A stretch of DNA of 64,000 nt, taken from contig NZ_LT706945.1 of the NCBI RefSeq assembly GCF_900155525.1, forward strand, positions 2,501 to 66,500, given 5' to 3'. Numbering within the stretch: position 1 is the first letter of the stretch; each line of letters opens with the position of its first letter. Source of the DNA: Mailhella massiliensis. Its GTDB lineage: Bacteria; Desulfobacterota; Desulfovibrionia; Desulfovibrionales; Desulfovibrionaceae. The notes beneath the pieces were generated by a model. The model searched no databases, was not told the origin of the DNA, and was given only the letters and a program-made list of their open reading frames with translations. Made by a program: the position numbers and the translations under genes. Below, piece after piece: positions 49,393 through 58,268 of this stretch.

Positions 49393-49437
49393 GAAGAAGG
49401 CCGCGTTCCTCCGGGAGCGCGGTCTTCTTTTTTTCCT
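49393..49437 (+). terminator. terminator after the uncharacterised membrane protein gene
   Basis: AAGAAGGCCGCG and CGCGGTCTTCTT arms (one G-U pair) followed by TTTTTT, 19 bases after the stop. The complementary strand also has a usable stem for the convergent SMR gene. Confidence 0.85.
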
Positions 49438-49669
49438 GGAGGGCGCGTTCCGGCGGAGGCTGCGGAGCGGAGACGGAAAAGGAAGGACTGCGGGGGAGAA
49501 AAGCCGCCGGAAAGAAGCGTGGAGAGCGCGGCGTGCCGGTATGCGGCGAAAGGCCGGGCAGACTCATGCCCGGGGCGGGGAACGGGGAAAACGGCGTCTT
49601 TGAAGCGGGGAGATGTTCCGGCAAGGCCCGGTCCCGGATGCGGGGGATGAAGAACCGCGGAAGGCGGAC

Positions 49670-50014
49670 TCAGTGCCTTACGGAGTCGGAAAAGAGATTG
49701 ATGACCGCCACGCCCGCGATGATGAGTCCGAGCCCGATGTAGGCGGGCAGATCCAGATGCTGCCTGAAGTAGAAAACGCCCACGGCGGAGATGAGCACGA
49801 TGCCGAGCGCGCACCAGATGGCGTAGGCAATGCCCACGGGCATGGACTTGAGCACATGGGAGAAGGTGTAGAAGGAAACGATGTAGCCTGCGATGCAGCA
49901 CAGAGTGGGCAGAGGCCTGGTGAACTGCCTGGATGCGTTCAGGCAGGAGGTGGCGAAGGTCTCGGCCAGAATGGCGATGACCAGAAGGCCGTAGGTGATG
50001 AAGGCTCCGCGCAT
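49670..50014 (-). CDS. SMR family multidrug/cation transporter (EmrE/QacE type)
   Basis: This small proton-coupled exporter of the inner membrane has 114 residues and four membrane helices. The essential glutamate of helix 1 is present in LLVIAILAETFATSCL (about Glu16), with GIAYAIWCALGIV in helix 3. The start at 50014 has AGGAG upstream; the frame extends to 50119 but without membrane character. SMR proteins export quaternary ammonium compounds or guanidinium. Its closeness to the choline locus raises the possibility of a quaternary amine or trimethylamine-related substrate, which is only a guess. Confidence 0.88.
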   Translation of the reverse strand: MRGAFITYGLLVIAILAETFATSCLNASRQFTRPLPTLCCIAGYIVSFYTFSHVLKSMPVGIAYAIWCALGIVLISAVGVFYFRQHLDLPAYIGLGLIIAGVAVINLFSDSVRH

Positions 50015-50133
50015 GGTTTTCTCCTGAGGGGGGAAGAGAAGGCGTTGCTGCCCGGTGAACCGGACAGATGGAAAAGCGTGAGGCATCTCACGGGCAGGGA
50101 GGGCTGCGGCCTCCGTCATCCGCGAAAACGCAT

Positions 50134-50160
50134 GAAGGCGCGAGAGACTCGCGCCTTGCC
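50134..50160. other. perfect 10-bp hairpin
   Basis: AAGGCGCGAG-aga-CTCGCGCCTT lies between the SMR gene and the phosphatase gene. The T run is weak on both strands, so it is at best a poor terminator. Confidence 0.45.
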
Positions 50161-50273
50161 GGGCGGAACATACGGTGGGAAGTTCGGATGCGTCCCATGC
50201 TTTCGGGAACGGAATGCGGACGCGAAGGCGCCCGCCTCCTTTCGGAAGCGGGCGCGCGGTGATGAATGCCGGG

Positions 50274-51368
50274 TTACTGGATGGTTTCAGGATCGATGAA
50301 GATCCAGTTCTTGTTGGCGGTCACGGGCATGTTCAGCTCGTTCTGCTGCTGAGCGGACTTTTCGGCATGGTCGATGGTCCACATGGCCTTCTTGTCCTTC
50401 TTGGGGTCGCCGGGCTTGCGGTTGATCCACAGCTTGAGGCCGCCGCGTTCCACGTTCACGCTTTCCAGCATGTAGGTGTCGGAACCGGTGGAGTCGCCGC
50501 CGGCCATGATGGGACGCTGCCACTGGTTGATGTAACCGATGGTGGAACCCTGCTTGCCTTCAAACCAGGTCATGGGGTTGGTGAGGAAGGACGTGGTCAC
50601 GAGGTCCATGTTCTTCTTGGGATCGAACTTGCCTTCGCGGATCTGCATGCGGGAGTTGGTGAGCTCGCCGGTCTTGGGGTCCTTGAGCAGCACGGTCACG
50701 CCGATGACCTTTTCAGGATCTATGTTGTAGCCGTACTTGGGATCGCAGGCCACCATGCGGATGATTTCTTCGTGAGCGGCGGTCATGATGTACACGTCGA
50801 TGCCGTTTTCACGCAGCTTGGCATAGAGTTCCTGCATGCCGCGGAACATCTTGGGGATGGGAAGCTTCACGGTGACGACCTTGTCGCCGTCCCATACCTG
50901 GCGTTCGATGGGCTTCTTGAGGGCCAGCATTTCATCGAGGTTCTGCTTGAGTTCCTTCAGCGTGAAGCCGGCAAAGATCTGCGAAGCCCAGGGGTAGCTG
51001 ATGAGGTCGTGCATTTCGCACAGACGCCAGTAGTAGCTCGTCATGTTTTCCTTGCCGCCCTTGAAGTCCGGGCTGTCCTTGAAGGGGATGAGCTTCAGGG
51101 ACGGATCCATGGTGTCGCGGGTCAGCAGTCCCTTCTGATCCATGTAGGCCAGCAGCGGGTCCAGAAGGTCGTAGCGGTAGGTGGTCTGATCCATGTCGAA
51201 GGTGGCGTACTGGCCCTGATGGGCGTTGGCCTGAATCATGGCTTCGATCTGAGCGCGGGCTTCCTTGGGCCAGTGCTTGAGTTCGGTGGCCGCGTTCGCG
51301 CTGCCGACCATCATGGCGCAGCAGAAGGCGGAGGCAAGCAGAGCATTGAGAAGTTTCTTGATCGTCAT
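50274..51368 (-). CDS. periplasmic HAD phosphatase, phosphorylcholine phosphatase (PchP)-like
   Basis: It is predicted to release choline from phosphocholine in the periplasm. The 364-residue product has a signal peptide (about 1-26, ending GSANA-A). HAD motif I is [11 protein letters not shown] (nucleophile Asp58 and Asp60); the known PchP motif is DMDNT, so only the fourth position differs. HAD motif IV is [11 protein letters not shown], and [14 protein letters not shown] is the motif II region. The length suits PchP. Ribosome site GGAGGTCTCC lies upstream. It is the last gene of an operon with a DMT transporter, opposite the choline lyase operon, which supports the assignment. Another phosphomonoester substrate remains possible. 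Confidence 0.78.
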   Translation of the reverse strand: MTIKKLLNALLASAFCCAMMVGSANAATELKHWPKEARAQIEAMIQANAHQGQYATFDMDQTTYRYDLLDPLLAYMDQKGLLTRDTMDPSLKLIPFKDSPDFKGGKENMTSYYWRLCEMHDLISYPWASQIFAGFTLKELKQNLDEMLALKKPIERQVWDGDKVVTVKLPIPKMFRGMQELYAKLRENGIDVYIMTAAHEEIIRMVACDPKYGYNIDPEKVIGVTVLLKDPKTGELTNSRMQIREGKFDPKKNMDLVTTSFLTNPMTWFEGKQGSTIGYINQWQRPIMAGGDSTGSDTYMLESVNVERGGLKLWINRKPGDPKKDKKAMWTIDHAEKSAQQQNELNMPVTANKNWIFIDPETIQ

Positions 51369-51406
51369 GGAGACCTCCAGAGCTAGGGTGTGAATTCCGG
51401 GTCCTG

Positions 51407-51670
51407 TTACCTGATGTAGTTGTTGATGGTGGCGATGGCTTCCGCTCCGGCGCGGAAGAACACACGCACTTCTCCGTTTTCATCAAGGTCGAAACGCGAC
51501 TCCTCGAGCAGACCGTTGGATTCCGCCGTCATGAGGGCGGTGAGCACGTCTTCCTTGTTGAGTGCCTTGAAGCTGCCGTATTCGGGCTTGAGCGCTTCGA
51601 TCACGTTTTCGGGGCAGGCTTCCTGTCCGTTGGTGAAGAGCTTGAGAATGGCGAAGTTCAGAGGCATCAT
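51407..51670 (-). CDS. 87-residue protein of unknown function
   Basis: The product ([20 protein letters not shown] at its start) is small, soluble, predicted helix-helix-helix then a beta hairpin ([14 protein letters not shown]), which resembles a winged-helix fold but lacks a clear recognition motif. It starts 3 bases after the transporter stop, with GGAGG overlapping that end, so it is surely in the operon. I do not recognise a family. A regulatory or partner role for transporter or phosphatase is possible. Confidence 0.75.
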   Translation of the reverse strand: MMPLNFAILKLFTNGQEACPENVIEALKPEYGSFKALNKEDVLTALMTAESNGLLEESRFDLDENGEVRVFFRAGAEAIATINNYIR

Positions 51671-51673
51671 GGT

Positions 51674-52759
51674 TCAGCCCTCCTTCTTCTTCGTGAAGAA
51701 CGCCAGGGGATTGGTGGCGATGGTGAAGATGCCGATGATCATGAGGATGGCGGCGATCCAGGCGATGAGGGGCATGTCCCAGCCGTCGATGCCGAACACG
51801 AGGCCGATCCAGATCCAGCAGAAGAAGGGCCCCCAGAAGGAGAACATGCCGTTGCAGGCCATGCCGAGGGCCGCGCCGCACATGGCGTTGCCCTTGTACC
51901 AGAGCATGAAGCCCCAGTAGCAGGCGAAGCCGCCGACGACGAAGAACTTGAGCGATTCGGTGTCGAGCAGGGCCTGAGTAATGACGGCAAAGCCGTCCGC
52001 GCCGCCGATCATGGCGAGGATGGGAACCATGATGATGAGGTTGGAAAGACCGTTGGTCACTTCGCGGATGGCGATGCTCACTTCAGGATCGATCATGGAG
52101 GAGGCATAGCCGCCCACGCACCCTTCGATGCCCCAGCCGAGCGCCGCGCCGAAGCCGAACAGAAGGCCCAGCATCATGTTGGGATGCGCTTCCGTGCCGC
52201 CCATGCTGGACATGCCGATGAGAGCGCTGGCCCCGAAGCAGATGACGATGCCGAGCATCATGCGCGGCGTAAGGGGCTGCTTGAACAGTATGCGGGCGAG
52301 AATCGCGCCGATGGCGGGGCACAGGGCGCTGATAGGCACCACGATGGACCCGGCCTGCTGAAGGCCTATGACGTAGGCCGTGGAGGCGAAGGGGCCGCCT
52401 ATGAGGGCGGCGCAGGCGAGAATGGCGCCGGGTTTGGTCTTGAAGCTGCGGCCGAAGTCGCCGAGTTTGCCTTTCCATGCGGCGATGAGCAGGGCCCATG
52501 CGGCGCTGAAGGTGTCGGTGAGGGCCGCGCCGAGGGCGCTCAGCATGAAGGCCACGGCAAAGGGCGTGAAGCCTGAGTTCTCACCGTACCATGAGGTCCA
52601 GATGCCTACGGACATGGCGAGCGTCATGAACGCCGTGTAGTTGCCGTAGGTGACGCCCGACATGATGGCGGTGATGATGCCCCTGCGCCGGAAGCCGTCC
52701 GCAAGCCTTTTCTTTGCCGCTGCCGCAGCCTGGTTCGGTGCGCCGCTTGTCTGCGCCAT
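51674..52759 (-). CDS. DMT/EamA family transporter, probable choline-locus importer
   Basis: The 361-residue membrane protein has about ten hydrophobic helices in two EamA-like halves; GPFASTAYVIGLQQAGSIVV and ALCPAIGAILARILFKQPLT mark the first. DMT proteins move small metabolites. In this setting, upstream of the phosphorylcholine phosphatase gene and divergent from the choline lyase operon, choline is the likely substrate, but that is inference from context. GGAGGACAC precedes the start. A MerR-type promoter lies about 280 bases upstream. Confidence 0.78.
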   Translation of the reverse strand: MAQTSGAPNQAAAAAKKRLADGFRRRGIITAIMSGVTYGNYTAFMTLAMSVGIWTSWYGENSGFTPFAVAFMLSALGAALTDTFSAAWALLIAAWKGKLGDFGRSFKTKPGAILACAALIGGPFASTAYVIGLQQAGSIVVPISALCPAIGAILARILFKQPLTPRMMLGIVICFGASALIGMSSMGGTEAHPNMMLGLLFGFGAALGWGIEGCVGGYASSMIDPEVSIAIREVTNGLSNLIIMVPILAMIGGADGFAVITQALLDTESLKFFVVGGFACYWGFMLWYKGNAMCGAALGMACNGMFSFWGPFFCWIWIGLVFGIDGWDMPLIAWIAAILMIIGIFTIATNPLAFFTKKKEG

Positions 52760-53035
52760 GTGTCCTCCTCGGTTTGGAACGCTTTTGCACCGCCGCCGTG
52801 GGGGGTGCCTGCATCCTTAAATAATTGCGGGCCTTATCGTGCAGCGCCGCGGCGGACAGCCGCGAAGCCGTTTTTCCGGGGCAAACCTTCCCCTCGGGGA
52901 GAAGGCGCATCGAAATGCCTTCGGCTCCTTTTTTTCGGAAAGAGCTTTCCGTCAAGGGGAAGCCCTGAGACTCTTCCCTTCGGGGAACCTTCAGGATTAA
53001 TCCTGTAAAAAACACATGTTGGCGTAATCATGTAT
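52760..53035 (-). other. structured leader of the DMT transporter operon
   Basis: This 275-base stretch lies between the minus-strand promoter and the first start codon and holds no gene. Several hairpins follow one another: CCTTC/GAAGG type at 52886-52905, CGGAAA-GAGC-TTTCCG at 52936-52951, AAGGGGAAG/CTTCCCTT at 52954-52982 and palindrome CAGGATTAATCCTG at 52992-53005. Such a long structured leader could carry post-initiation control; no known riboswitch was recognised. Confidence 0.45.
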
Positions 53036-53066
53036 AGAATAACCTTTCCCCTAGGGGAAAGGTCAA
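53036..53066 (-). promoter_or_regulatory. MerR-type promoter/operator for the DMT-phosphatase operon
   Basis: On the minus strand TTGACC (53066-53061) and TATTCT (53041-53036) are separated by exactly 19 bases. These, with the -35 edge, include the perfect palindrome with arms ACCTTTCCCCT (53042-53063). A 19-base spacer occupied by a dyad is the known signature of MerR-family activated promoters. Confidence 0.75.
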
Positions 53067-53101
53067 CCCCGATTTTCACAAGGAAAGGCGTTCTTTCACC
53101 G

Positions 53102-53125
53102 CCTCTCGGAGAGAAAAATTTTTTT
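53102..53125. other. small hairpin with A/T tails in the divergent region
   Basis: CTCTC-g-GAGAG followed by AAAAATTTTTTT. It lies between the two MerR-type promoters and could insulate them; the stem is short. Confidence 0.3.
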
Positions 53126-53339
53126 GCCTGATATTATAGGCTGTTCCCTTTTCCCATGTGAGAAAAAAAACTTAATATTGGCGTAATATTTGCCGGAAAA
53201 GGGCGGAGGAATCTTTTCCATCTACCTTGAATGAATAAACAAACAGTTTTTTTGAAAACGCCGCAACAGCGTGAGTTTCCTTGCCTTTGAACGCTCTGGA
53301 CGTTTTTTTTTCTCTTCGGCGCTTTTCGGGGAAATGTTC
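53126..53339. other. AT-rich spacer between the divergent promoters
   Basis: No gene is seen. It includes a second copy (53178-53187) of TTGGCGTAAT, first found at 53019-53028. Several A/T runs suggest bent DNA or unrecognised regulator sites. Confidence 0.4.
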
Positions 53340-53370
53340 TTGACCTTCCCCTATAGGGAAAGGCTATGAT
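53340..53370 (+). promoter_or_regulatory. MerR-type promoter/operator for the choline microcompartment operon
   Basis: TTGACC (53340-53345) and TATGAT (53365-53370) are separated by exactly 19 bases that contain the dyad CCTTCCCC-TATA-GGGAAAGG-like arms (53344-53363). The -35 plus left arm is the same as in the opposite promoter and closely resembles CueR-regulated copA promoters. The first shell gene starts 76 bases further on. Confidence 0.78.
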
Positions 53371-53446
53371 GATCATACTATCCAAAACAGGTTTTCGCCG
53401 GGTCTGTTCCGGCTTGAACAGAAATTCCGAACCGGATGGAGAGAGT

Positions 53447-54052
53447 ATGAGGTATCACGCTGAAGAGGCCATGGGCCTCATTGAAACCCTTGGGATGGTT
53501 CCTGCCATCTACGGCGCGGATGCCATGCTGAAGGCCGCCGATGTCCAGCTTTTCTCCTATGAAAACGTAGGCTCCACGCTGGTGACCATCATGGTCAAGG
53601 GCGATGTGGCGGCGGTTCGCGCCTCCGTGGAGGCGGGCCGGGCCGCGGCTTCTTCCATAGGCAAGCTGACGGCGCACAACGTGATGCCCCGCCCCGTGCG
53701 CGGTGTGGGCGATATCGCCATGGTGCACAGCGTTCTCGACGAACCCGTCGATCCTCCGCTCCGTTCTCTTGCGCTCATCGAGACTTTCGGCATCGTGTAC
53801 ATGCTTGAGGCCGCCGACGCCATGATCAAGGCCGCCGATGTGGAACTCATCGGGTACGAGAACGTGGCTTCCGGCTATATTTCGGTGCTCACGCAGGGCG
53901 ACGTCGCGGCCTGCAAGGCCGCCGTGGCCGCGGGCATCAAGGCCGTGGAGGCCATGGGGGCTTCCGTGTACAGCTCCTGCGTCATTCCCACCCCGCACAG
54001 GGATCTGGTGAAGATGACGCGCCGCTACGCCATCGAGAATCTTCTTGCCTGA
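53447..54052 (+). CDS. tandem-BMC-domain shell protein (BMC-T)
   Basis: This shell tile of a bacterial microcompartment has 201 residues and two BMC domains in a row. Domain 1 (about 5-95) contains EEAMGLIETLGMVPAIYGADAM-type sequence with KAADVQLF; domain 2 (about 108-195) contains ALIETFGIVYMLEAADAM with KAADVELIGYE. Such proteins form trimers that look like hexamers and often have a gated pore. The start at 53447 is used because GGAGAGAGT precedes it; upstream residues lack BMC character. It is the first gene after the MerR-type promoter. Confidence 0.9.
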   Translation: MRYHAEEAMGLIETLGMVPAIYGADAMLKAADVQLFSYENVGSTLVTIMVKGDVAAVRASVEAGRAAASSIGKLTAHNVMPRPVRGVGDIAMVHSVLDEPVDPPLRSLALIETFGIVYMLEAADAMIKAADVELIGYENVASGYISVLTQGDVAACKAAVAAGIKAVEAMGASVYSSCVIPTPHRDLVKMTRRYAIENLLA

Positions 54053-54097
54053 CGGCGTTCCCCCACCGGAACGGACGCCGCCGGAAGCGGGGCCTGA

Positions 54098-55603
54098 ATG
54101 ATGATTGCCGATAAAGACCTGCTTTCCATGCAGTACGCCAGAATCCTTGCGGAAAACGCGAGGGAGGCGCAGAAGAAGCTGGCCGCCTTTTCTCAGGAGC
54201 GGCTGGATGAGATCGTCGAACATGTGGCCGGAGAAATGGAGGCCCATGCCCGCGCCCTTGCCGTCATGTCCTTCGAGGAGACGGATTACGGCCGCAGGGA
54301 AGACAAGCTGGCGGAAATTCTCTTTGTGTGCCGCAGGGTGCGCGAAGCTCTGCGCGGTATGCGCTGCGTGGGGCCTCTGAAGTGCGACGCCTCCGGCAAT
54401 GTGCTGGAAGTCGGCGTGCCGCGCGGCGTCATTGCGGCGCTGTGCCCCTCCACGAGTCCCGTTTCCACCACCATCTATAAGGCGCTGCTCGCCGTAAAGT
54501 CGGGCAACTGCATCATTTTCACCCTGCATCCGCGTGCGGAACGCTGCATGGGGCGTACTCTCGACCTCATCATTTCCGCCGCATCCGCCTGCGGTTTGCC
54601 GGAAGGGGGCATTTCCTATCTCTCCACCACGACCAAGAGCGGTACGGTGGAGCTCATGCGGCATCCGGCCGTGTCTCTGGTGCTCGCCACGGGCGTGACG
54701 GCCATGCTGGAGGCTGCGGAAGCCTCGGGCAAGCCGCTCATCTGCGGCGGCACGGGCAACGGGCCCGCCTTCATCGAGCGCAGCGCCGACGTGCGGGCGG
54801 CCGTGCGGGACATCGTGTTCAGCAAGACCTTCGACTGCGGCATCGCTCCTTCCGCTGAACAGTGCGTGGTGGTGGACGCCCGCATTGCGGAAGAGACGCG
54901 GCGCGCCTTTGAAGCGGAAGGGGCCTGGTTCATGGGCGAGAAGGAAACCCGCGCCCTGGCCGGGGTGCTCTTCCATCACGACGGCAGGCGCCGCCGCGAC
55001 ATGCTCGGCATAGACGCTCCCACCCTGGCCCGCCGGGCCGGATTCGAGGCTCCCGCCGGGACGAAACTGCTCATTGCCGAGCGCAAATATGTTTCCGATA
55101 CCGACGTGTACAACAGGGAGCTTCTGGCTCCGGTTCTGCCTTGGTATGTGGAGGATGACTGGATGCACGCCTGCGAGAAGTGCATCGAGCTTCTTCTCTT
55201 CGACCGGGCGGGCCACACGCTGGTCATCCATTCCCGCGACGCGGAGGTCATACGGCAGTTTGCGCTGAAGAAGCCCGTGGCGAGGCTTCTGGTGAACACT
55301 CCGGCCGTGTTCGGCGGCATGGGCGCCACCACGGAACTTTTCCCCGCCATGACGCTGGGCAGCGGTCTGGCCGGGCACGGCATGACTTCCGACAATGTTT
55401 CCCCCATGAACCTCGTCTACATCCGCAGAGTCGGCTACGGCGTGCGGAGCGCGGACGACGTGCTTCGCTCCCTTCACGACAGGATTCCCGAAGGGACCGT
55501 TCCCTGTGCCTGCCCGCCGCAGGCGGACAACGAAGACAGGCTTGAAACGCTGCGCCGGCTTCTGAGAGAGGCCGTGCGGGCCCTATCCGCTGAACAGAAA
55601 TGA
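54098..55603 (+). CDS. EutE-type aldehyde dehydrogenase paralogue lacking the catalytic Cys
   Basis: The 501-residue product is a full-length relative of CoA-acylating acetaldehyde dehydrogenases of microcompartments. It aligns throughout with the second dehydrogenase of this operon (59793-61268), for example [13 protein letters not shown] versus LKKPVSRILVNTP. At the active site the intact paralogue has FDNGTICASEQ, but here it is [11 protein letters not shown], so the catalytic Cys position is Pro251; the only nearby Cys is four residues earlier. It is probably inactive or uses other chemistry. The C-terminal helix ([19 protein letters not shown]) looks like an encapsulation peptide. It sits between the first shell gene and cutC. 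Confidence 0.85.
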   Translation: MMIADKDLLSMQYARILAENAREAQKKLAAFSQERLDEIVEHVAGEMEAHARALAVMSFEETDYGRREDKLAEILFVCRRVREALRGMRCVGPLKCDASGNVLEVGVPRGVIAALCPSTSPVSTTIYKALLAVKSGNCIIFTLHPRAERCMGRTLDLIISAASACGLPEGGISYLSTTTKSGTVELMRHPAVSLVLATGVTAMLEAAEASGKPLICGGTGNGPAFIERSADVRAAVRDIVFSKTFDCGIAPSAEQCVVVDARIAEETRRAFEAEGAWFMGEKETRALAGVLFHHDGRRRRDMLGIDAPTLARRAGFEAPAGTKLLIAERKYVSDTDVYNRELLAPVLPWYVEDDWMHACEKCIELLLFDRAGHTLVIHSRDAEVIRQFALKKPVARLLVNTPAVFGGMGATTELFPAMTLGSGLAGHGMTSDNVSPMNLVYIRRVGYGVRSADDVLRSLHDRIPEGTVPCACPPQADNEDRLETLRRLLREAVRALSAEQK

Positions 55604-55631
55604 CGGTATTTTCACCAACGGAGGAAGTATA

Positions 55632-58190
55632 GTGGATCTTCACGACTTTTCCAGCAAGATTGCGGAGGCGACCAGGAACCTTTCCCCTGCGGAAAGGGAA
55701 ACCCTGCGCAAGATCTTTGAAGGCGTTTCTCTGGAGCTTCTTGAGAAGGCCGCTGCGGCCGTTCCCGCCGCGCCCGCTCCTTCCGCCGCGTGCGACCACG
55801 GGACGGGCATTCCCGACGGGCCTACCGAAAGGCATAAGCGCCTGAAGGCCAACTTCCTGAAGCAGGTGCCCACCATTTCCATCCACCGCGCCCGCGTGAT
55901 CACCGAAATCGACAAGGCCAACCCCGGCCTGCCGAAGATCGAGCTGCGCGCCAAGGCCTTCCGCCGCTGCTGCGAAACCGCGCCGCTGGTCATCCAGAAG
56001 GACGAACTCATCGTGGGCTGCCCCTGCGGCGGGCCGCGTACGGGCGCGTTCTCTCCCGATATTTCCTGGCGCTGGCTGCGCGACGAACTCGACACCATCG
56101 CCCACCGTCCGCAGGACCCCTTCTTCATCTCCGAAGAAGACAAGAAGATTCTGCGTGAGGAAATCTTCCCCTACTGGCAGGGCAAGTCCGTGGACGAATA
56201 CTGCGAAGCGCAGTACCGCGAAGCGGGCGTGTGGGAACTTTCCGGCGAATCCTTCGTGTCCGACTGCTCCTACCATGCGCTGAACGGCGGCGGCGACTCC
56301 AACCCCGGCTACGACGTCATCCTCATGAAGAAGGGTATGCTCGACATTCAGCGCGAGGCGCGCGAGCACCTGGAACATCTGGATTACGAGAACCCCGAGG
56401 ATCTGGACAAGATCTACTTCTACAAGTCCATCATCGATACCACCGAAGGCGTGATGACCTACGCCCGCCGCCTGTCGGAATACGCCGCCGAGCTCGCCGC
56501 TCAGGAATCCGATCCGGTGCGCAAGGCCGAGCTTCTGAAGATATCCGAGGTGAACGCCCGCGTGCCCGCGCATGCGCCCTCCACCTTCTGGGAAGCCATT
56601 CAGGCCGTGTGGACCGTGGAATCCCTGCTGCCCGTGGAAGAAAACCAGACGGGCATGTCCATCGGTCGCGTGGACCAGTACATGTATCCCTTCTTCAAGG
56701 CCGACATCGAATCCGGCCGCATGACCGAATATCAGGCTTTCGACCTGGCCGGCTGCATGCTCATCAAAATGTCGGAAATGATGTGGCTCACGAGTGAGGG
56801 CGGTTCCAAGTTCTTCGCCGGCTATCAGCCCTTCGTGAACATGTGCGTGGGCGGCGTCACCCGCGAAGGCCGCGACGCCACCAATGAGCTGACCTACCTG
56901 CTCATGGATGCCGTGCGTCATGTGCGCATCTATCAGCCTTCCCTTGCCACCCGCGTGCACAACAAGTCGCCCGAGAAGTACCTGCGCAAGATCGTGGACG
57001 TCATCCGCTCCGGCATGGGCTTCCCGGCCGTGCACTTCGACGATACCCACATCAAGATGATGCTCGCCAAGGGCGTGTCCATGGAAGACGCCCGCGACTA
57101 CTGCCTCATGGGCTGCGTGGAACCGCAGAAGGCGGGCCGTCTCTACCAGTGGACCTCCACGTCCTACACCCAGTGGCCCATCTGCATCGAGCTTGTGCTC
57201 AACCACGGCGTGCCGCTCTGGTACGGCAAGAAGGTCTGCCCCGACCTCGGCGATCTTTCCCAGTTCGACACCTGGGAGAAGTTCGACGCCGCGGTGAAGG
57301 AACAGATCAAGTACATCACCAAGTGGACCTCCGTGGCCACCGTGATTTCCCAGCGCGTGCACCGCGAGCTTGCTCCCAAGCCCCTCATGTCCGTCATGTA
57401 CGAAGGCTGCATGGAACACGGCTGCGACGTATCCTCCGGCGGTGCCATGTACAACTTCGGCCCCGGCGTGGTCTGGAGCGGCCTTGCCACCTACGCGGAT
57501 TCCATGGCCGCCATCAAGAAGCTGGTGTACGACGACAAGAAGTACACGCTCGAACAGCTCAACGAGGCTCTCAAGGCGGACTTCCAGGGCTATGATCAGC
57601 TCCGTGCCGACTGCCTCGCCGCGCCCAAGTACGGCAACGACGACGACTACGCGGACTACATCGCCGCCGATCTCATCGCCTTCACCGAACGCGAGCACCG
57701 CAAGTACAGAACGCTGTATTCCGTGCTGAGCCACGGCACGCTTTCCATCTCCAACAACACTCCCTTCGGTCAGCTCACCGGCGCATCCGCCAACGGCCGC
57801 CATGCCTGGCTGCCTCTGTCCGACGGCATCAGCCCCACGCAGGGCGCGGACTACAAGGGACCCACGGCCATCATCAAGAGCGTGTCCAAGATGGCCAACG
57901 ACAACATGAACATCGGCCTCGTGCACAACTTCAAGCTCATGAGCGGCCTGCTCGACACGCCGGAAGGCGAGAACGGCATCGTGACGCTCATCCGCACGGC
58001 CAGCATCCTCGGCAACGGCGAGATGCAGTTCAACTATCTTGATAACGACACGCTGCTGGAAGCCCAGCAGCACCCGGAAAACTACCGTGATCTGGTGGTC
58101 CGCGTGGCCGGGTACAGCGCCTTCTTCGTGGAGCTGTGCAAGGACGTGCAGGACGAAATCATCAGCAGAACGGTGCTGCGCTCCATCTAG
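55632..58190 (+). CDS. cutC: choline trimethylamine-lyase, glycyl radical enzyme
   Basis: CutC splits choline into trimethylamine and acetaldehyde using a glycyl radical. The 852-residue product carries the residues known for choline selectivity, shifted by +6 relative to the Desulfovibrio alaskensis enzyme: Tyr214 and Asp222 in [12 protein letters not shown], Cys495 and Glu497 in [10 protein letters not shown], Tyr512 in STSY. The radical Gly827 is in [10 protein letters not shown]. The spacing agrees at every point, which separates it from other glycyl radical lyases. The N-terminal ~55 residues form an amphipathic helix plus Ala/Pro linker, probably targeting it to the shell. The start is GTG with GGAGGAAGTATA upstream. 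Confidence 0.96.
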   Translation: MDLHDFSSKIAEATRNLSPAERETLRKIFEGVSLELLEKAAAAVPAAPAPSAACDHGTGIPDGPTERHKRLKANFLKQVPTISIHRARVITEIDKANPGLPKIELRAKAFRRCCETAPLVIQKDELIVGCPCGGPRTGAFSPDISWRWLRDELDTIAHRPQDPFFISEEDKKILREEIFPYWQGKSVDEYCEAQYREAGVWELSGESFVSDCSYHALNGGGDSNPGYDVILMKKGMLDIQREAREHLEHLDYENPEDLDKIYFYKSIIDTTEGVMTYARRLSEYAAELAAQESDPVRKAELLKISEVNARVPAHAPSTFWEAIQAVWTVESLLPVEENQTGMSIGRVDQYMYPFFKADIESGRMTEYQAFDLAGCMLIKMSEMMWLTSEGGSKFFAGYQPFVNMCVGGVTREGRDATNELTYLLMDAVRHVRIYQPSLATRVHNKSPEKYLRKIVDVIRSGMGFPAVHFDDTHIKMMLAKGVSMEDARDYCLMGCVEPQKAGRLYQWTSTSYTQWPICIELVLNHGVPLWYGKKVCPDLGDLSQFDTWEKFDAAVKEQIKYITKWTSVATVISQRVHRELAPKPLMSVMYEGCMEHGCDVSSGGAMYNFGPGVVWSGLATYADSMAAIKKLVYDDKKYTLEQLNEALKADFQGYDQLRADCLAAPKYGNDDDYADYIAADLIAFTEREHRKYRTLYSVLSHGTLSISNNTPFGQLTGASANGRHAWLPLSDGISPTQGADYKGPTAIIKSVSKMANDNMNIGLVHNFKLMSGLLDTPEGENGIVTLIRTASILGNGEMQFNYLDNDTLLEAQQHPENYRDLVVRVAGYSAFFVELCKDVQDEIISRTVLRSI

Positions 58191-58214
58191 CGCAGGCTGA
58201 GGCAGTGACGCGGA

Positions 58215-58234
58215 GCCCGGCCGCAAGGCCGGGC
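58215..58234 (+). other. GCAA-tetraloop hairpin between cutC and cutD
   Basis: GCCCGGCC-GCAA-GGCCGGGC is a perfect 8-bp stem in the 78-base gap, without a T run. It may set RNA stability or lower cutD expression relative to cutC. Confidence 0.55.
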
Positions 58235-58268
58235 AAAGATTCCAAGAGACGAGCGGAGCGGTTTCATC

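Noticed and set aside
52886-52905. Third copy of the MerR-type operator
   Set aside because: The CCTTCCCC..GGGGAGAAGG sequence is similar, but there is no -35/-10 pair with 19-base spacing; it fits better as a leader hairpin.
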